A stretch of 64,000 bases of DNA from Dimorphilus gyrociliatus. Lineage: Eukaryota; Annelida; Polychaeta; Dinophilidae. Both the position numbers and the translations under genes were made by a program. The notes under the pieces were generated by a model. The model was given only the letters and a program-made list of their open reading frames with translations. It ran no database searches and was not told where the DNA came from. Positions 1 to 13,093 of the stretch are shown here, one piece after another. The DNA is taken from NCBI GenBank assembly GCA_904063045.1, contig CAJFCJ010000009.1, positions 2,418,968 to 2,482,967 on the forward strand. The letters run 5' to 3'. The number at the start of each line of letters is the position of its first letter. Positions within the stretch are counted from its first letter, which is position 1.

Positions 1-190
1 TGGATAGCTCCCTCTTTCTCTGAGAGCCAACTTAGTTGGTTCACAAAGACGCTTGACGCCTTCTGCTGCAAAATTTCTAGGTAATATACCCTTTACGAAA
101 CGTTGATTGGTTAATTCGGCACGTGTATGCAAATGTTCCAATTGCCGTTTTTTCTTTGTAACGGAATTTTTGCAGGTGCATTTTGGCACG

Positions 191-929
191 ATGCCTCGTT
201 CGTTTCTGATCGGTGCGACAAGGAGAAACCTGGAAATGGAATTTGAAAAACACTGTAAGTTGTTCCATTTTTAATATTACGAAAGATATAAGTCTATTAA
301 ATATAATTGGTCAATTTTAAGCTTAAATAAAAGTAGCTAATAATTTACTTAATTTCCATTCAGATAATTATACACAACCATTGGATTTAAGGAAAAAGCC
401 GCTTAAGAATGACAACTACGTTCCATGGAGATTTTGGGAAGATAGAGAAAACGTTCCAGTTCAGAAAAGTGAAATGAGTCCTCGAAAAGCTGCTTTAAAC
501 TTGAGCCTTTTAACGCATACTTCAAATCTTAATTGTTCAAGATGTAAAAAGAGTTTTTCTAGCGAAACGAATTTAAAGAAGCATTCATCAAAATGTTCAA
601 GGGAGGAGATTAATTGCAAATTCTGCGATAAAACCTACACTTCCATTGGCGCTTTAAAAATGCATATACGAACTCATACATTACCCTGCAAATGTTCCTT
701 TTGTGGCAAGGCGTTCTCACGACCGTGGCTTTTACAAGGTCATATTAGGACTCACACAGGAGAAAAACCATTCAGTTGTAACCAATGTTCAAGGGCATTT
801 GCCGATCGTTCCAATTTACGAGCGCATTTACAAACTCACGAATGCGTAAAGAAATACTCATGCCAAACCTGCTCAAAAAGTTTTTCCAGAATGTCTCTTT
901 TAACAAAACATAGAATAACTTGTATATAG
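191..929 (+). CDS. snail: Snail-family SNAG zinc-finger transcription factor
   Basis: This is a nuclear repressor of the Snail family, which binds E-box DNA and drives epithelial-mesenchymal and mesodermal programmes. Two exons are seen: 191..254, encoding an N-terminal SNAG repression motif beginning MPRSFLIG, and 364..929. The intron (255..363) has a GTAAGT donor and a CAG acceptor, and the frame is kept across it. The second exon carries five C2H2 fingers; the third to fifth contain the family signatures [32 protein letters not shown] and FSRMSLL. The FSRMSLL form separates Snail from Scratch. At 245 residues it is close to the length of vertebrate Snail. The linker between SNAG and fingers is short and largely unconserved. 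The start is fixed by the SNAG motif, which must be at the extreme N-terminus. The SNAG motif recruits LSD1/CoREST-type corepressors in known members. Confidence 0.95.
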
Positions 930-1833
930 AAAGGGAAAAAAAGAACGTATCGAATAGAACAAAATATTTTAAAATGTTCTATTGACAAAAGAGGGCGCTA
1001 CTAAACAGAATGTTGAACGCTGATTTTTCTTGTGCTGAATATGATATAAGATTAATTTATCATTAAAGAATTTATGTAATGAATATGTTACTATTTGTCT
1101 ATTTTGTTGATTGTTTTTATTTTCCGAGTGTAATACTCTAGTCGTAAAGAGCCCTTATGAGTTTATCATATACTTTAGAAGTACGAGTGTTAAAATCTAG
1201 TCTGTTTGAGTGCGTATAAATACATTATAGGATTTAAAAAAAAACCTATGCCATTACTTTTCTCATATACTTAAATCGATAGCTTACCTTTCCCCCCTAT
1301 TTCTTCAAAGAAATGACAAAATAATTCAGTATATTGAACCGATAAATAGCAAGTGAAGCTTAGTTATTGTTTTTCTTATATTCTATTACTTGACGAATAT
1401 GGAAAGTATAAAAATAGCCTGTCGTCTCCTTATGCTCAAGAGATTGTTATATATTGTTCCATATTACATATATATATATATATTTCTTAAGAATTGGAAC
1501 ATGGTGTCTTGATTATTGGACACTTGGTAGTGAATATTGAAATCTTTTATCAACATCTGTATAAAAAAAAACATCACAAATCCATAAATCAAATCAGCTT
1601 TCTTTGTGAAAATGTATATTTTTTTGTATGGAATATTCTATTTTTTGTTTATTTCATTCTAAACTCCTCTTCAACCCTTTTGAGTATAAGGAATGTGAAG
1701 TAAAATAGGAAGACTTTTGAAGAACTGTTTGATGTCTGCTTTGGATTTTGAATAGATACATATGACATAAAAGAGAAATAGGAAATTGTGCAGACTACTT
1801 CTTGTTTGGTTAGGGGAAAATTTTTCTTCATAA

Positions 1834-1878
<45 letters not shown>

Positions 1879-2785
1879 TTTATATATCGGGTGACATAGG
1901 CTTGAATATAATCGAGTAAACAATTTCGAAGAGTTCTATTTACTTCAGACGAGTAAATCCGGTTAAAAATTGTTTACACCTTAGCTAAAAGGGGAAAGAA
2001 ATCGAGAGGGATAAACTATCAATTGAATAAACGCTATTGTTTACAATAGTAGATCAAGATATTTGTCCCTAGGGGATAAAATGCAAATAGTATCTTCTTT
2101 CCTAATAAATTTAAATAAAAGCCGCTAGTATTCATCCAGTGGGGTTGAGGACTCCGTGTCTAACCAGTCTTGTTATTTCTGAACTCGGATACCAACCACT
2201 CTAACTTCTTCACAAGACTGCGGCCATTTTGCAGACGTTTCCGTCCGTCTAGAACTACGAGGAAAACTGTCGGATGATGTTAAAGTATTTTACGACGTGT
2301 TTTTGCTAATTTATCAACCGTATTTGATCAAAAGAAGTAAGCATAGAGTTTTCCATTCATATTTATGTGCAAATTGTTAATGAGAACTTTGCGGGGAATA
2401 TATCTCGATTATCTGTTGTTTACTCTCATTCTTATCGACCACTGTCTTTCGTATTGACGGATGCTATACTTAAAACGATTAAAAGGCCCCCGTCTGATGA
2501 CTAGATCAATCAAGCAACTTTTTAGTTATGCACCAGTCTGCTTTCCATGTTTATGATATCAACATCGTCAGAGAGAGTATTCCAGCGGCGTTTCTTACCA
2601 ACGTGGGCGCCGCAAAGTATATCGTGTTGCTAAAGGTATCCTTGTAAGCCAATATGCTCAATAAAGGTAGTTTAGAGAGTTGATGAGAAGCCAAGTGTAC
2701 TGTAATAATTTGGTTGCCTTAGCAACTAATTACGTCGAGTAGATTTACTGTTTTTGATGTGTTGTTTTCTTCAGTTGACGGCGGC
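930..2785. other. Intergenic region between Snail and AKT
   Basis: About 1.86 kb without a supportable coding region. It should hold the Snail 3' UTR and the AKT promoter and 5' UTR. Seen here are a CTCF-core-like AGAGGGCGCT at 990..999, two TA tracts (about 1468..1483 and 1837..1888), a CAAAATGGCCGC-type YY1-like site on the reverse strand near 2221, and a U12-donor-like GTATCCTT at 2635..2642. Short open frames in it have poor composition and no family resemblance. Confidence 0.7.
1837..1888. repeat. (TA)n simple repeat
   Basis: An almost pure TA dinucleotide tract of about 50 bp lies between the Snail and AKT genes. It is slightly interrupted toward its right end. Such tracts are length-polymorphic in most genomes. 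Confidence 0.9.
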
Positions 2786-4599
2786 ATGACGTCGAACTTG
2801 GACAATCGCATAGTTAGAGAAGGTTGGCTTTGGAAAAGAGGTTGGATTTTTTAAATTAATTAATCAAATTATGCTTTATTACATTCCTTTTAATTTCTAG
2901 GGGAACATATAAAAAATTGGAGGAAGAGGTATTTTATTTTACGTTCTGATGGAACTTTTCTTGGCTACAAGTCAAGACCGGATCCTTTGACAATAAGAGA
3001 GCCTCTAAATAACTTTACAGTCATCAGTTCGTGTTTTCTGACTGAGTTGTTTAATTTTGATGCATTTCTATTATCTTGTGTTGATTTCCAGATTGCCAAG
3101 TTATGCCTCAAGAAAAAGTGCGTGCAAACGCCTTTTGCATTAGAGGTTTGCAATTAACCGTTATTGTAGAACGTTTGTTTGCCGTTGACACATCGACTGA
3201 AAAGGATGACTGGATTGAAGATATACGTAAAGTATCTGAAAGCTTGAAAGATAAAATGGAAGTCGATGAACCGAGAATGACCCGAAAGATTGGATTGGAA
3301 GATTTTGAGTTTTTAAAAGTTCTTGGTAAAGGAACATTTGGAAAAGTTATATTATGCAGACAAAGAGATTCTAATCAATTTTACGCTATCAAGATTTTGA
3401 AGAAGAGTGTCATTATTAAGAAAGATGAAGTAACACACACTCTAACAGAGAATCGTGTCTTACAGAGATCAAATCACCCGTTTTTGACGGTAAGCAGAGA
3501 AAACTACATTATATACTCCTCCGTTAAAAGCACGCCTCAAGTTGTTTTTTTCATTCCGGGTGCATTTCTCTTTAAGAAAAGACGCTTTATTTTCAATGTA
3601 CTAGCATTGGGTTAATGCTCATTAAATGCTTGTTTTCCCTGTTATAACAAAAGAAATTGCCATATTAATGAGATAGGAAGTAGCTTTTTTTAGACTGTCG
3701 TAACAAGTATAATTGATCCATCCAAAATGTCTAATTTCCTATTTTTTCTGTTTCAATTTTGACAGCAATTGAAATATTCATTTCAAACCCAAGATCGTCT
3801 TTGCTTTGTCATGGAATATGTTAACGGTGGGGAATTATTTTTCCATTTGTCCAAGGACCGGTATTTTGACGTTGACCGAACACGATTCTATGGCGCGGAA
3901 ATCATTTCAGCGTTAGAATACCTGCATAAAAATGATATAATATACAGGGATTTAAAACTGGAAAATTTACTCCTGGACAAAGACGGTCATATTAAAATAG
4001 CCGATTTTGGTTTATGCAAGGAAGAAATGAACTATGGTGCCTCCACTAAAACGTTTTGTGGGACTCCCGAATATTTAGCACCCGAAGTTTTAGAGGACAA
4101 TGATTACGGTCGAGCTGTCGACTGGTGGGGAACTGGAGTAGTTATGTATGAAATGATGTGTGGGCGTCTGCCGTTCTATAATCGCGATCATGAAGTACTT
4201 TTCGAACTGATTCTGTTGGAAGATATCTGCTTTCCTCGAAACATGAATGAGGACGCAAAGTCTTTATTGTCTGGCCTCCTTGTGAAAAACCCTTCTAAGC
4301 GTCTGGGTGGAGGCGAAAGTGATGCTGAGGAAGTTAAGCATCATAAATTTTTTGATGGCCTTAATTGGGATGATCTTGTTGCAAAGAATATTAAGCCTCC
4401 ATTTAAGCCGGAGGTAGATTCTGATACTGATACACGATATTTTGATCAGCAATTTACTGAGGGAGAAAGTGTTGAGTTAACTCCACCTTCATCTCACCAC
4501 GACTTGAATGCAATAGCTGAGGAATCGGATATTCCATACTTTGAATCGTTCAGCTTTCACGGAAGCCGCGGAAGTTTAAATCCTGATCGATGCTTTTAA
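2786..4599 (+). CDS. Akt: AKT / protein kinase B serine-threonine kinase
   Basis: This is the AGC kinase that acts downstream of PI3K in insulin, growth and survival signalling. Four exons (2786..2840, 2901..3026, 3092..3489, 3766..4599) join in frame to give 470 residues, against 480 in human AKT1. The N-terminus is a PH domain (about residues 5-105, REGWLWKRG and NWRKRYF) for PIP3 binding at the plasma membrane. The kinase domain follows, with LGKGTFGKV, the catalytic [11 protein letters not shown], and the activation loop [13 protein letters not shown] with PDK1 site T289. The C-tail keeps the turn motif (LTPP) and the TORC2 hydrophobic motif FESFSF with S456. All regulatory phosphosites are therefore present. 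The start ATG sits directly before the conserved PH-domain sequence. An upstream non-coding exon is possible but not resolved. The gene is convergent with the giant gene to its right. Confidence 0.97.
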
Positions 4600-5870
4600 A
4601 GTTACTACTGTACATAAAGATACGACTACTAACTTTTTATAATGCCATAAATGTTTAACTCTTGTAAGTGTGCACATTTTAAACTTTGTGCATATTTTCA
4701 ATAATTTTAAGACGCACACATAAATTTACTTTATCGTGAATCTTTGTGAACGTTTTCAGTTCTCATTTAGCTTTCTTTAATCACTTCGTGCCATTTTGTC
4801 TGTCTTTAGATTTAGTCAGGTTGAGAAGCGCGATTACTCTATATTTACTTATGCATTTTCATTATCGAATAACCTACTGTTTCAGTGTAAATGAATATCA
4901 TAATCTAAAATTAAGAGATGCTTGATTGTTAAAATTGTACATTGTTCATTTTTCTTTAAATTTTAGCGATTAATTGGCTTTAAGAATTAGATCAAAATGT
5001 CTTTTTTTCAGCCAATTGCTCACGTTTTATGCTTAGAAAGCTTTCTTGCAAAAATGTACACGCATCTGTAATTAGCAAGCATTTTCAACTTCATAGAAAA
5101 AGGGGAATTTGAATAGAAACTTTTAGATTCGAATTTTTTTATGATAATACGATGATAATTATATTAATTCATGAAACGGACAAAAAAAGTCTGGTTTTAT
5201 GTAAAAGAGAGGAGCGGGTAGGGGCGGTGGTGGGTTATACGGTTCAATGTTCGGTGAAACACCAGGGGAGACAAAGTCATTGACCCTTCGATTGGTATAT
5301 ACAATATGACAATAACAAACATTGTAAACAATTTGAGAGCAAGCTATATTTTAAAAAGTAAGTTTACACCTGCAATCTTTATTAAAAACGTGAACATGCA
5401 AAGTGCTAATTGGATGGATGATGACAAATACAATGACCACTATCAGTGTTTCTGAGGGGCAATTATCGATTACTGCGCAAACAAAAAGCATAATATTAGC
5501 TTAGTAAATCTAGACGTTGGAAAGGGGAAAGATAAGATAAGACTTAAGGATATTTTGTTTATTATTCTCAAGTAAGCTTTTTCCGATACACAACAATAGA
5601 AAATGAACGATAACAAATCGGTCAATGAACCTGGAAGGAGCGTAGTTATTTACAATACGGAATTTATTTTTAATTAGTCGATGTATTCTGCAAGTTTATC
5701 AGTTTGAAAGGTGAGAGGTCGATAATCTTATTGTGCCTGATAGAGTTCTTTTCCGCGCGTTAAAACCGTTTATTATTCGTTCGTTAGAGATATTTAGTCC
5801 CTTCAACAGACAGCTCTTTGATCTTTTATTACCTATAGGCACATCTGTAACTTTTTCACATTTAACTATT
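4600..5870. other. Intergenic region between AKT and the giant reverse gene
   Basis: About 1.27 kb between two convergent genes, so it should contain both 3' UTRs. No coding region is supportable. The one compositional oddity is a G-rich stretch at 5211..5234, with four or five short G-runs on the forward strand inside otherwise AT-rich sequence. Confidence 0.65.
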
Positions 5871-8800
5871 CTATTCAATATATTCTGTCACTATATCCTT
5901 TTCAACTCCTTCCATCAAAGGCTTTTCCATTGCTCTAACAACCGCGCAACAATCGCTTTTTTTCTTTAACCTAGAATTCTTTCTCAATTCTATATTAACA
6001 AATTCTTTACTATCCCTTTTGCTGTGTGATGCATCTTGATTTTTCGTAATTGTAAGTCTACTCTCCGAATGTATATTCGTGTCTGTTTCAAATTTTCCTA
6101 TATTTACTATGTTATCTCTTTCAGTGACCTCGCATATTTCTTTCTTAACCTCTTTTCCTATCGACTTCAAGTTGGTATTTATCTAGAACATGTTTAATTC
6201 GTACCCTCTCAATTATTTTTTGCTATGAAAATTAAATCATTTAATCGGTACCTGGACAATTCTATTTATATCATTAGGCAATGCTATACTAGAGGTGAAG
6301 GCCAGTGTTTTTTTGTTATATTTCATTACCTTGATAGTTGATTGCTCATTCGATGGAAATTGTTTAGCCAACTCTACTAATTGAATTAGAGGCTTTTCGA
6401 AATTGAGGGAATAATTGGGATTCTCTCTTGTCATTATCTTCTTAGATGATTTCTCCTTTTCATTTTTTATTTCCTTTGTGTCTTCCTCCTCCCCACTTTC
6501 CTCTATCTCAATCTTTTCTCCCTCTTTATAATTATTGTCCCTATTCACATTATCTTCAATTTGAATGGAAGAGGAGCGGTTTTCCCAGGCGTTTAATTGT
6601 ACGTAATTATGATTACTATTCTGATTATACGATTCGTCGGCAAATTTAAGAGTTTTGTTCCTTAATCCCCTGGAATTTAAAAGTATAGAAGGTTATATTA
6701 ATCATATCTAATAAGAGGTACCTTTTCCTCGCTTCCTTTATGTGTATATTAAATTGGGTAGGGGAAGAAGATCTATTGCGTCTTAACCGAATTTTCGACG
6801 GTTCTCGCTCCTCTTCGTATCTAGAATCAAAGCTTGTTGCAGGCGTTGAACTATCGTTAATGGGAACTATTTTCGGTGAATAGGTTATAAAATCTCTTTC
6901 TCTATAGGAGTAAACATTTTGATTATCTTTAATAAAACTCTCAACGCTCTCTTCTTGGGATAATTTAGATATTCTATATCTTTCGCGATTGGGTATATTT
7001 CCAATTCTTTTATCCTTAGACCTACTATCAACACGAATATTTAATTTTGGAATTTTCTTTTTATCTGTCCTTGACACTGATCGTCTTGTATGGTTTCTAT
7101 TAGTAATACAATCATTAAGTCCTCTCGTCGATGAGATATAGATTTTATCCTTTTGTCGAGACATCGGAGATCTACGACGCGGCCTATAATGATCGATTTT
7201 CATTTGTAACCTACTGTCTACTTTTCGGACTTCCTTTTCAGAATACACATTAGGCTTATAATAGGACTTATTTCCATTATGTAATGCGACACCGCTGTTT
7301 ACGTTGTTTACTGAAGCAAGTTTGTTATCGGTAAACCGAGGGATGTCAGAATGGCGACGTCTGCCTTGATAGTCATTAACATGAACGTGTACTTGAACAG
7401 GCGATAAACCTCTATTAGGATACAATTTACTATTACAAAACCCGCGGCCATCTCTATCTTTAATTCTCCTGCTAGACTCCGTTCTAGTTAAGAGACGCCC
7501 ATCTTGATAATCCATAATATGTTTAAAGTTAACATCCTCAAGCGTATTATTTTCGCAATAATGATTATTTTGATATTCTGTAAAATCATCTCTACAAATA
7601 GAATGCTGATTTGGTTGATTTTCGCAACAAGCGTCATTACAACGAACTTCATTAGGCCTACACTGTTTATCTTGATGGCAATTCAAAGCGAACAAAGCCT
7701 TCTCCAACCTTCTCTTTTCTGAATCAACATCATTCCGAAAGGACGCTGTAGCCCTAAAGCATTTTTTGGGCGACTGATAAGAGTTCAAACAATACGTTTC
7801 TTTTCTACATCTATTCAACTTTTTCTCGACGCTGACCTTCCTTTTGGCAACAAGTCCTTTAATATCTTCTAGATTTTCCAATTTCTTCATGATATTTCTC
7901 ATACAATAATCATAGTTCTCTTCTAATTCTGTTGCAGAATAATCTTCGTACATTGAGTTTTCTGCTTCATTAAGTTTACACCTTTCCTTCAATTGTCTTG
8001 ATTTCGATCTACTTCTCGATTGTTTTCTAATTTCCTTTTGAATACCTTTGATAATATCTTGAATATCTTTCTCTTCGTATCTCACCTTCGGTCTATCAAC
8101 AATTTCATCTGTTAACTCCAATTGACACTTTGAAAGCGATTGATTAGGATGAATTGTATGCTGGATGTTATGGGAAGATATTTGACCCATTAGGGATGTT
8201 CTTCTTAGTGAACTTGTTAATTCGGTAAGACAAGGACGATCACCTTCCCTCGTAATATGTCTGGATGTGGTTTCGTTGTTCATATGAGAATCTCTCGTAG
8301 GGTCAATACAATGACCTCTAGACATATTTGAGATGATTTGATTAACCTCTTCACAGATGTTATGAACTGTAGCCATTCCCGGTAAATAGGAGGTTGATTG
8401 GTAATTAATCCCCTGATTTGATTGTCTTGGATAGGTGGTTATATCGTTATTCATTAGTAAACTTATAGGCTTTTCAGGAACTTGACCAATTTGAGCTGAT
8501 GGGATTTGTGATTGACTAAAGTAGACCTGATTTTGAGGTCGAATCGTTCTATCAATTGTATCCATGGATAAGCCTGAAGATTTTTTAAGATTTGATGTAA
8601 TTGGTATGGTAACATCATCTCCCTTTGAAATAAGAGTAGGATCATCAGTAGACATCGAAGTAGCATCAATAGCAACACTTTTACTTTCTTTTCGTCTATT
8701 TTTATCACTCTTACTTTTTTTTTTATCTTTCTTTTCGTCTTTTTTACTCTTTAGCCTCCTTTTCTCATTCTTTTCCTTCTTTTTGCTTTTACTCTTAGAT

Positions 8801-11800
8801 TTATCACCATCTTTCTCGCTTTTCTTCTTGTTATTGTTAGTATCTAACTCAAAACAGCTCTGAATGGAGTTGGCCTTCTCCCCATCACAATCTCGAAAGG
8901 AGAGTCTATTGTCAGAATTTAAAAGAATATATTCTGAATTTATTATTTTTGCTGGTCTAAATTCCTGCTGTTTGTCTGAATCTTCCTTAGACAAACTCTT
9001 AACTGATTTTTCCCGACTAGATCTAGTTTTAGGATAATAGTCTACATCTTGTAGCCTCTTTAAAATGGAATTGGAGCATGTATGATTATCGTCAACAAGA
9101 TACGATTTATCTAGGTTTTTTTCTTGCTTATGCCATTTTTTCCTAACAAGAATAGCCGCCCTCTTATCATTCTTTAAATTAATTTCGTGAAGAATTTCAT
9201 GATTTGGCAAATGTATATTTATACTATGATTGTCGGAATCTTCTACATCAGAATTCGAGCCCTTTTCCAATTGGAACTCGTGATTAGGACGAGAAGCCTT
9301 CTTTAATTTCAATTGGCTATCATTTAAAAGGTCAACTTTAATATGATGACGTCTAAGGAGATTATCAATACCTGGAAGATTTACGTAATTTTTATCGTCG
9401 ATTACTACCTATATAAAGTCATGCGATTCAGAATAATAACAACCGTTAACTATGAGGATAGTAGCAAAGAAAACGAATCAGTCTTTTTGCTAATTAAATG
9501 AAGCTTAACAGTCTGTTTTAATTAATAACTCATTAAGTTTGTTTATTAATTCTGAATCACTTTCCGACGATGTCATGTTCGTTTTATCCCTATAAGCATC
9601 CTTTTTTTTTAAGGTATGAATAATTGTCCGTAACGGTAGGAGTATTTTAGATTTGTTTGCCTCATTAACAACCGTTTCTCCTAAGCTGACTTGAGGCGGT
9701 ATATGTTGATCTTTTAAGGTTTCAACTTTCGACTGACAACACGACCTTGATCCTTCAGGTAATCGATTTCGAAAAACGGACGAGATACGATCTAAGAACT
9801 TCTCCCTCCAACCCTTATTAGCATTACTTTCATCTTTAACTCTTGGTTCTCTTTTAGGTTTTTTCTTAGAATCGGGATTATTATTAGATAAATTTTTTAT
9901 AGTTGTTTGTAAATCTGTTTGTAAAATGAAAGAAAATGATTCATTCTACGCTAATTTGATGATAAGAGAAACATTTACCTGATAAATTTTGATCTTTTAC
10001 TAAGTTCTGCTTTGATTTATCTTTCGAACGGACAGCATTCGTATTTAAATTCTTTGACAAACGCCTACGCCTCTTTGAGTTAGAGTGATATTTAGGATTA
10101 ACTGCTTCCCTACCGAACTTATCTAACTTTACAGTTGAATTACGTTTATTACGATATTGTCTATCCGCATAATGATCAGATTCGGGATAGGAATATATAC
10201 TTTCCTTCCTATTTCTATTTATCGGTGATAATACATCTTCCTTATAAAAGTAACGTCCATTAATCTTGTAATAATGATGGTTGACTTCATCTCCTTTATT
10301 TTCTCCTAAGTTATATTGTTTCCATTTATCACAATTATCTACGAGACCTTGCCGTGTAAGATTTCTTTTATAAAATCTAATCTTTAAAGGTAAATCTAAT
10401 GAGTTTGGATCAGATAATATTGTATTTGTCGACACGTTAGAAAGCGTTGACAAAGTTGACGCCAAATTATATGAATTCGTAGCGTTACTTATAGATAATA
10501 TTCTATTATCTTTAGTTTTTCTTCTACTTTCAATTGGTAATGTTAAATTTAACCTTTCGGCGCATATTAATTTCGCTATAACTGTTAAACATTCATCTTC
10601 GACTAATTTATTTAGACGCTTCGTATAGAATTGTTCCATCAGACTAGTATTGTACGTATAACCACTAGATGGCGTTAATTGAAATTTATCTGATGTTTCA
10701 GCAGTTGTAGAACAATAGGAAATCGTCTTTTTATATTTATTATTCGCTAGCATATAGCATGATGAAGATTTTTGTAGTTTCTTAATGGGATAATCTCCTC
10801 TTTTTGGGTAATTAGTTGAACATTCATAAGATTTTGTGTATCTCAATTGCAGCGAAGAATTAGATATTCTTTCGCCCAGCCAATCATCTCTAAGGAATGG
10901 TTCAAGATATTTTGAGTTTTTATTGACCTTTAAATTAATTATACGAGAGCTTTTCTTCCGCCCCAAGTTCCTTGGGGAAGAGTTGATCTCCTTCATACTT
11001 TTTAGATGAAACGTTCTCCTATGACCAACATTACTTTTCTTATTAAAAGATTCTGTTGTTGAGCAGCTTGTTGAAATAACTTGAAAGTTTGGTGTTTGTT
11101 GAGTTTTTCGAAATTCAACAGATTTCAGCCTATTTGAGTTTTCTGTATGAAAATCAAAGTTTTTTACATCATCTTGTGAACTTTGAAAAATATCTGATAA
11201 TGATTTATCATTTTTCCTCTTTCCTCTTTTTTCATTTTCTTCCCTTTCCTCTTCTGATGTCTGGTGATTTTTCTTGCTCTTCTTTTTGTCTTCTTTTTCT
11301 GTAGGCATTTCTTTAAATTGTGAATGAAAGTGTGACGAAACTAACGCGTACCTTTTTCCTTCATTTCCTGAATTTGATCATATTCTTCCTTCTCTTTTTT
11401 ATCATCTTTACATTTCTTTATTTGGGTTTTCTTTACCCTTTGTTCTTTCTTATTCTTACTCCTCTTCTTTTTCCTCTTCTTCTTCCGTTTAAAGGTAGCA
11501 TTTTTTATTTTTTGTAAGATTCTCTCAGCTCTTCTGACTGGCCTTATTTTCTTAGAATGCTTTTCTTTCTTATTCTTCCGTTTCCGCTGCTTTCCCATTG
11601 AGCTGAAGGATGTTGACTTTTTGGAGTCGTCAGTATCAAATGAGCCGGTTTCATTCGTTCCTAAATTCCTATACCTTTTACTACCAATTGAACATTTATT
11701 ATACTTTTTATGAGCTGAATAGGATCCACCTATGAAAGTTTTCGATATTTGATCCTTTCCATCTGTTGGATTTCCAGTACAACTTCCAGTTGCTCTCTTA

Positions 11801-12783
11801 GCACCCTGATAAAGCCATTTGATAACTCGTATCGTATTTGGACAATTTGGAGATAAGTCATCTCTGTTCTCTAACGATCTCACTTCTCCTTCAACAGGAT
11901 TTAGACGGTTAGTAGATGTCACATTCGTACTAGTTTTAGGAGGTTGATAAATTCCTTGAACCGCTGAATTTTTATTAAAATTCCGGGAATTAACGTAATT
12001 AGAAGAAACTTCTGGAGTACTACTCCTAGTGAGAAATATCCATTTGAATTAATAAATAATGATAATTTAACATATATACAACCTCCGTCTATTGATCGTT
12101 TGTGGATGGTATTTCCTGTTCTTCGATATATCATTTTGACTGTTATAATCGTACCTAATTCGTTTTATAGGCGGTTCGTAATCTTTACTTAGTAAATTAT
12201 TTTCCTCAAAAGATGGAATATCTTTAATACCTGTCAGACTATCATCCTTTTTTTTACACCTACAGTTATAAATTAGATTATTCCAAGGTCGAATACGGCG
12301 ATGCTTTCTATTGGTTTGTAATGTTTTATTTCTAGTTAATTTAGTCCGTACTTTATTACCATAATCGACATAATTAGGAGAACTCGTTAATAAGTGAAAA
12401 TTTTTTGATTTATCTTGTAAATCAATATTATTTCTATTGAAATATTCGTTAATTAAACTACGAATCTCCCCTCTATAATTACTTGAACAATTATCCATTA
12501 ATGTAGATCTATTACTATTCTCCTTAATTTTCTTCTCGAGTACACTGTCTAAAATAGTTTTTAATGCTTTAGGATTAAGACTTGTTTTATGGTTAGGCCT
12601 ATAATTGTTATTTTTATTCCCTAAACTTCCATCTTCACCATACAAAGAACTTTTATTGAAAAAGCAGTTTTCAAGTCTACCATTACGATATTCAATAATC
12701 AATCGTTCGTAATCCGATGGTATTGCATCTCTATCTTTAATCTTTAAGACTATTTTTGGTACTTGTTTATCATTTTTCAGCAT
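5871..12783 (-). CDS. Giant basic, intrinsically disordered protein (about 2174 aa), no recognised family
   Basis: I do not recognise this protein. Seven exons on the reverse strand (12783..12083, 12025..11352, 11310..9979, 9914..9510, 9404..6722, 6669..6252, 6182..5871) join in frame through GT-AG introns of 34 to 105 bp. Their summed length is an exact multiple of three, giving one reading frame of 2174 residues. An ATG at 12828 would add 15 residues. The N-terminus, MLKNDKQVPKIVLKIKDRD, is the most ordered-looking part. The rest is rich in Asn, Lys, Arg and Ser. Dense Lys/Arg blocks occur near 8700..8830 and 11400..11600, and scattered SR/RS-like segments suggest a nuclear location. Short Cys pairs occur near 7570..7650. 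No transmembrane segment or known catalytic motif was seen. The exon 4-5 join (donor GTTAAG, acceptor GTAG) is the least certain; without it the gene could be two. Function is unknown. Confidence 0.75.
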
Positions 12784-13093
12784 TGTTTTTTTTTTATACA
12801 TATATGATTTTTTGGTGTTATCTCTCAATCTCTTTTTTTTTATAATAAATTATGACGTCACAAACATAATGAAAATATTTTTAAATGTAAATACAGTATA
12901 TAAGTCATAAATATTCTTATATTATTGTTGTTTATGATATAGAAAAACACTATAAGTATAAAAAATAAGAGGAGAGGTTCCATAATTAATAATAATGCAG
13001 CAATGAAAATTGAATAACTAACTGTTCAAAAAAAAGAATATACAAATATGGAGAAACATCTACAAAGTTTTTCTCTTAGTTAATGAAAATAGT

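Noticed and set aside
1494-1703. Open frame of 69 codons after Snail
   Set aside because: Phe/Ile/Tyr-rich composition of AT-rich non-coding DNA, no splice context and no family resemblance.
8564-8863. Forward frame rich in Leu, Phe and Ser opposite the giant gene
   Set aside because: It is the antisense shadow of Lys/Glu-rich coding sequence; similar shadows occur opposite RBMX2, MRE11 and the acidic gene.
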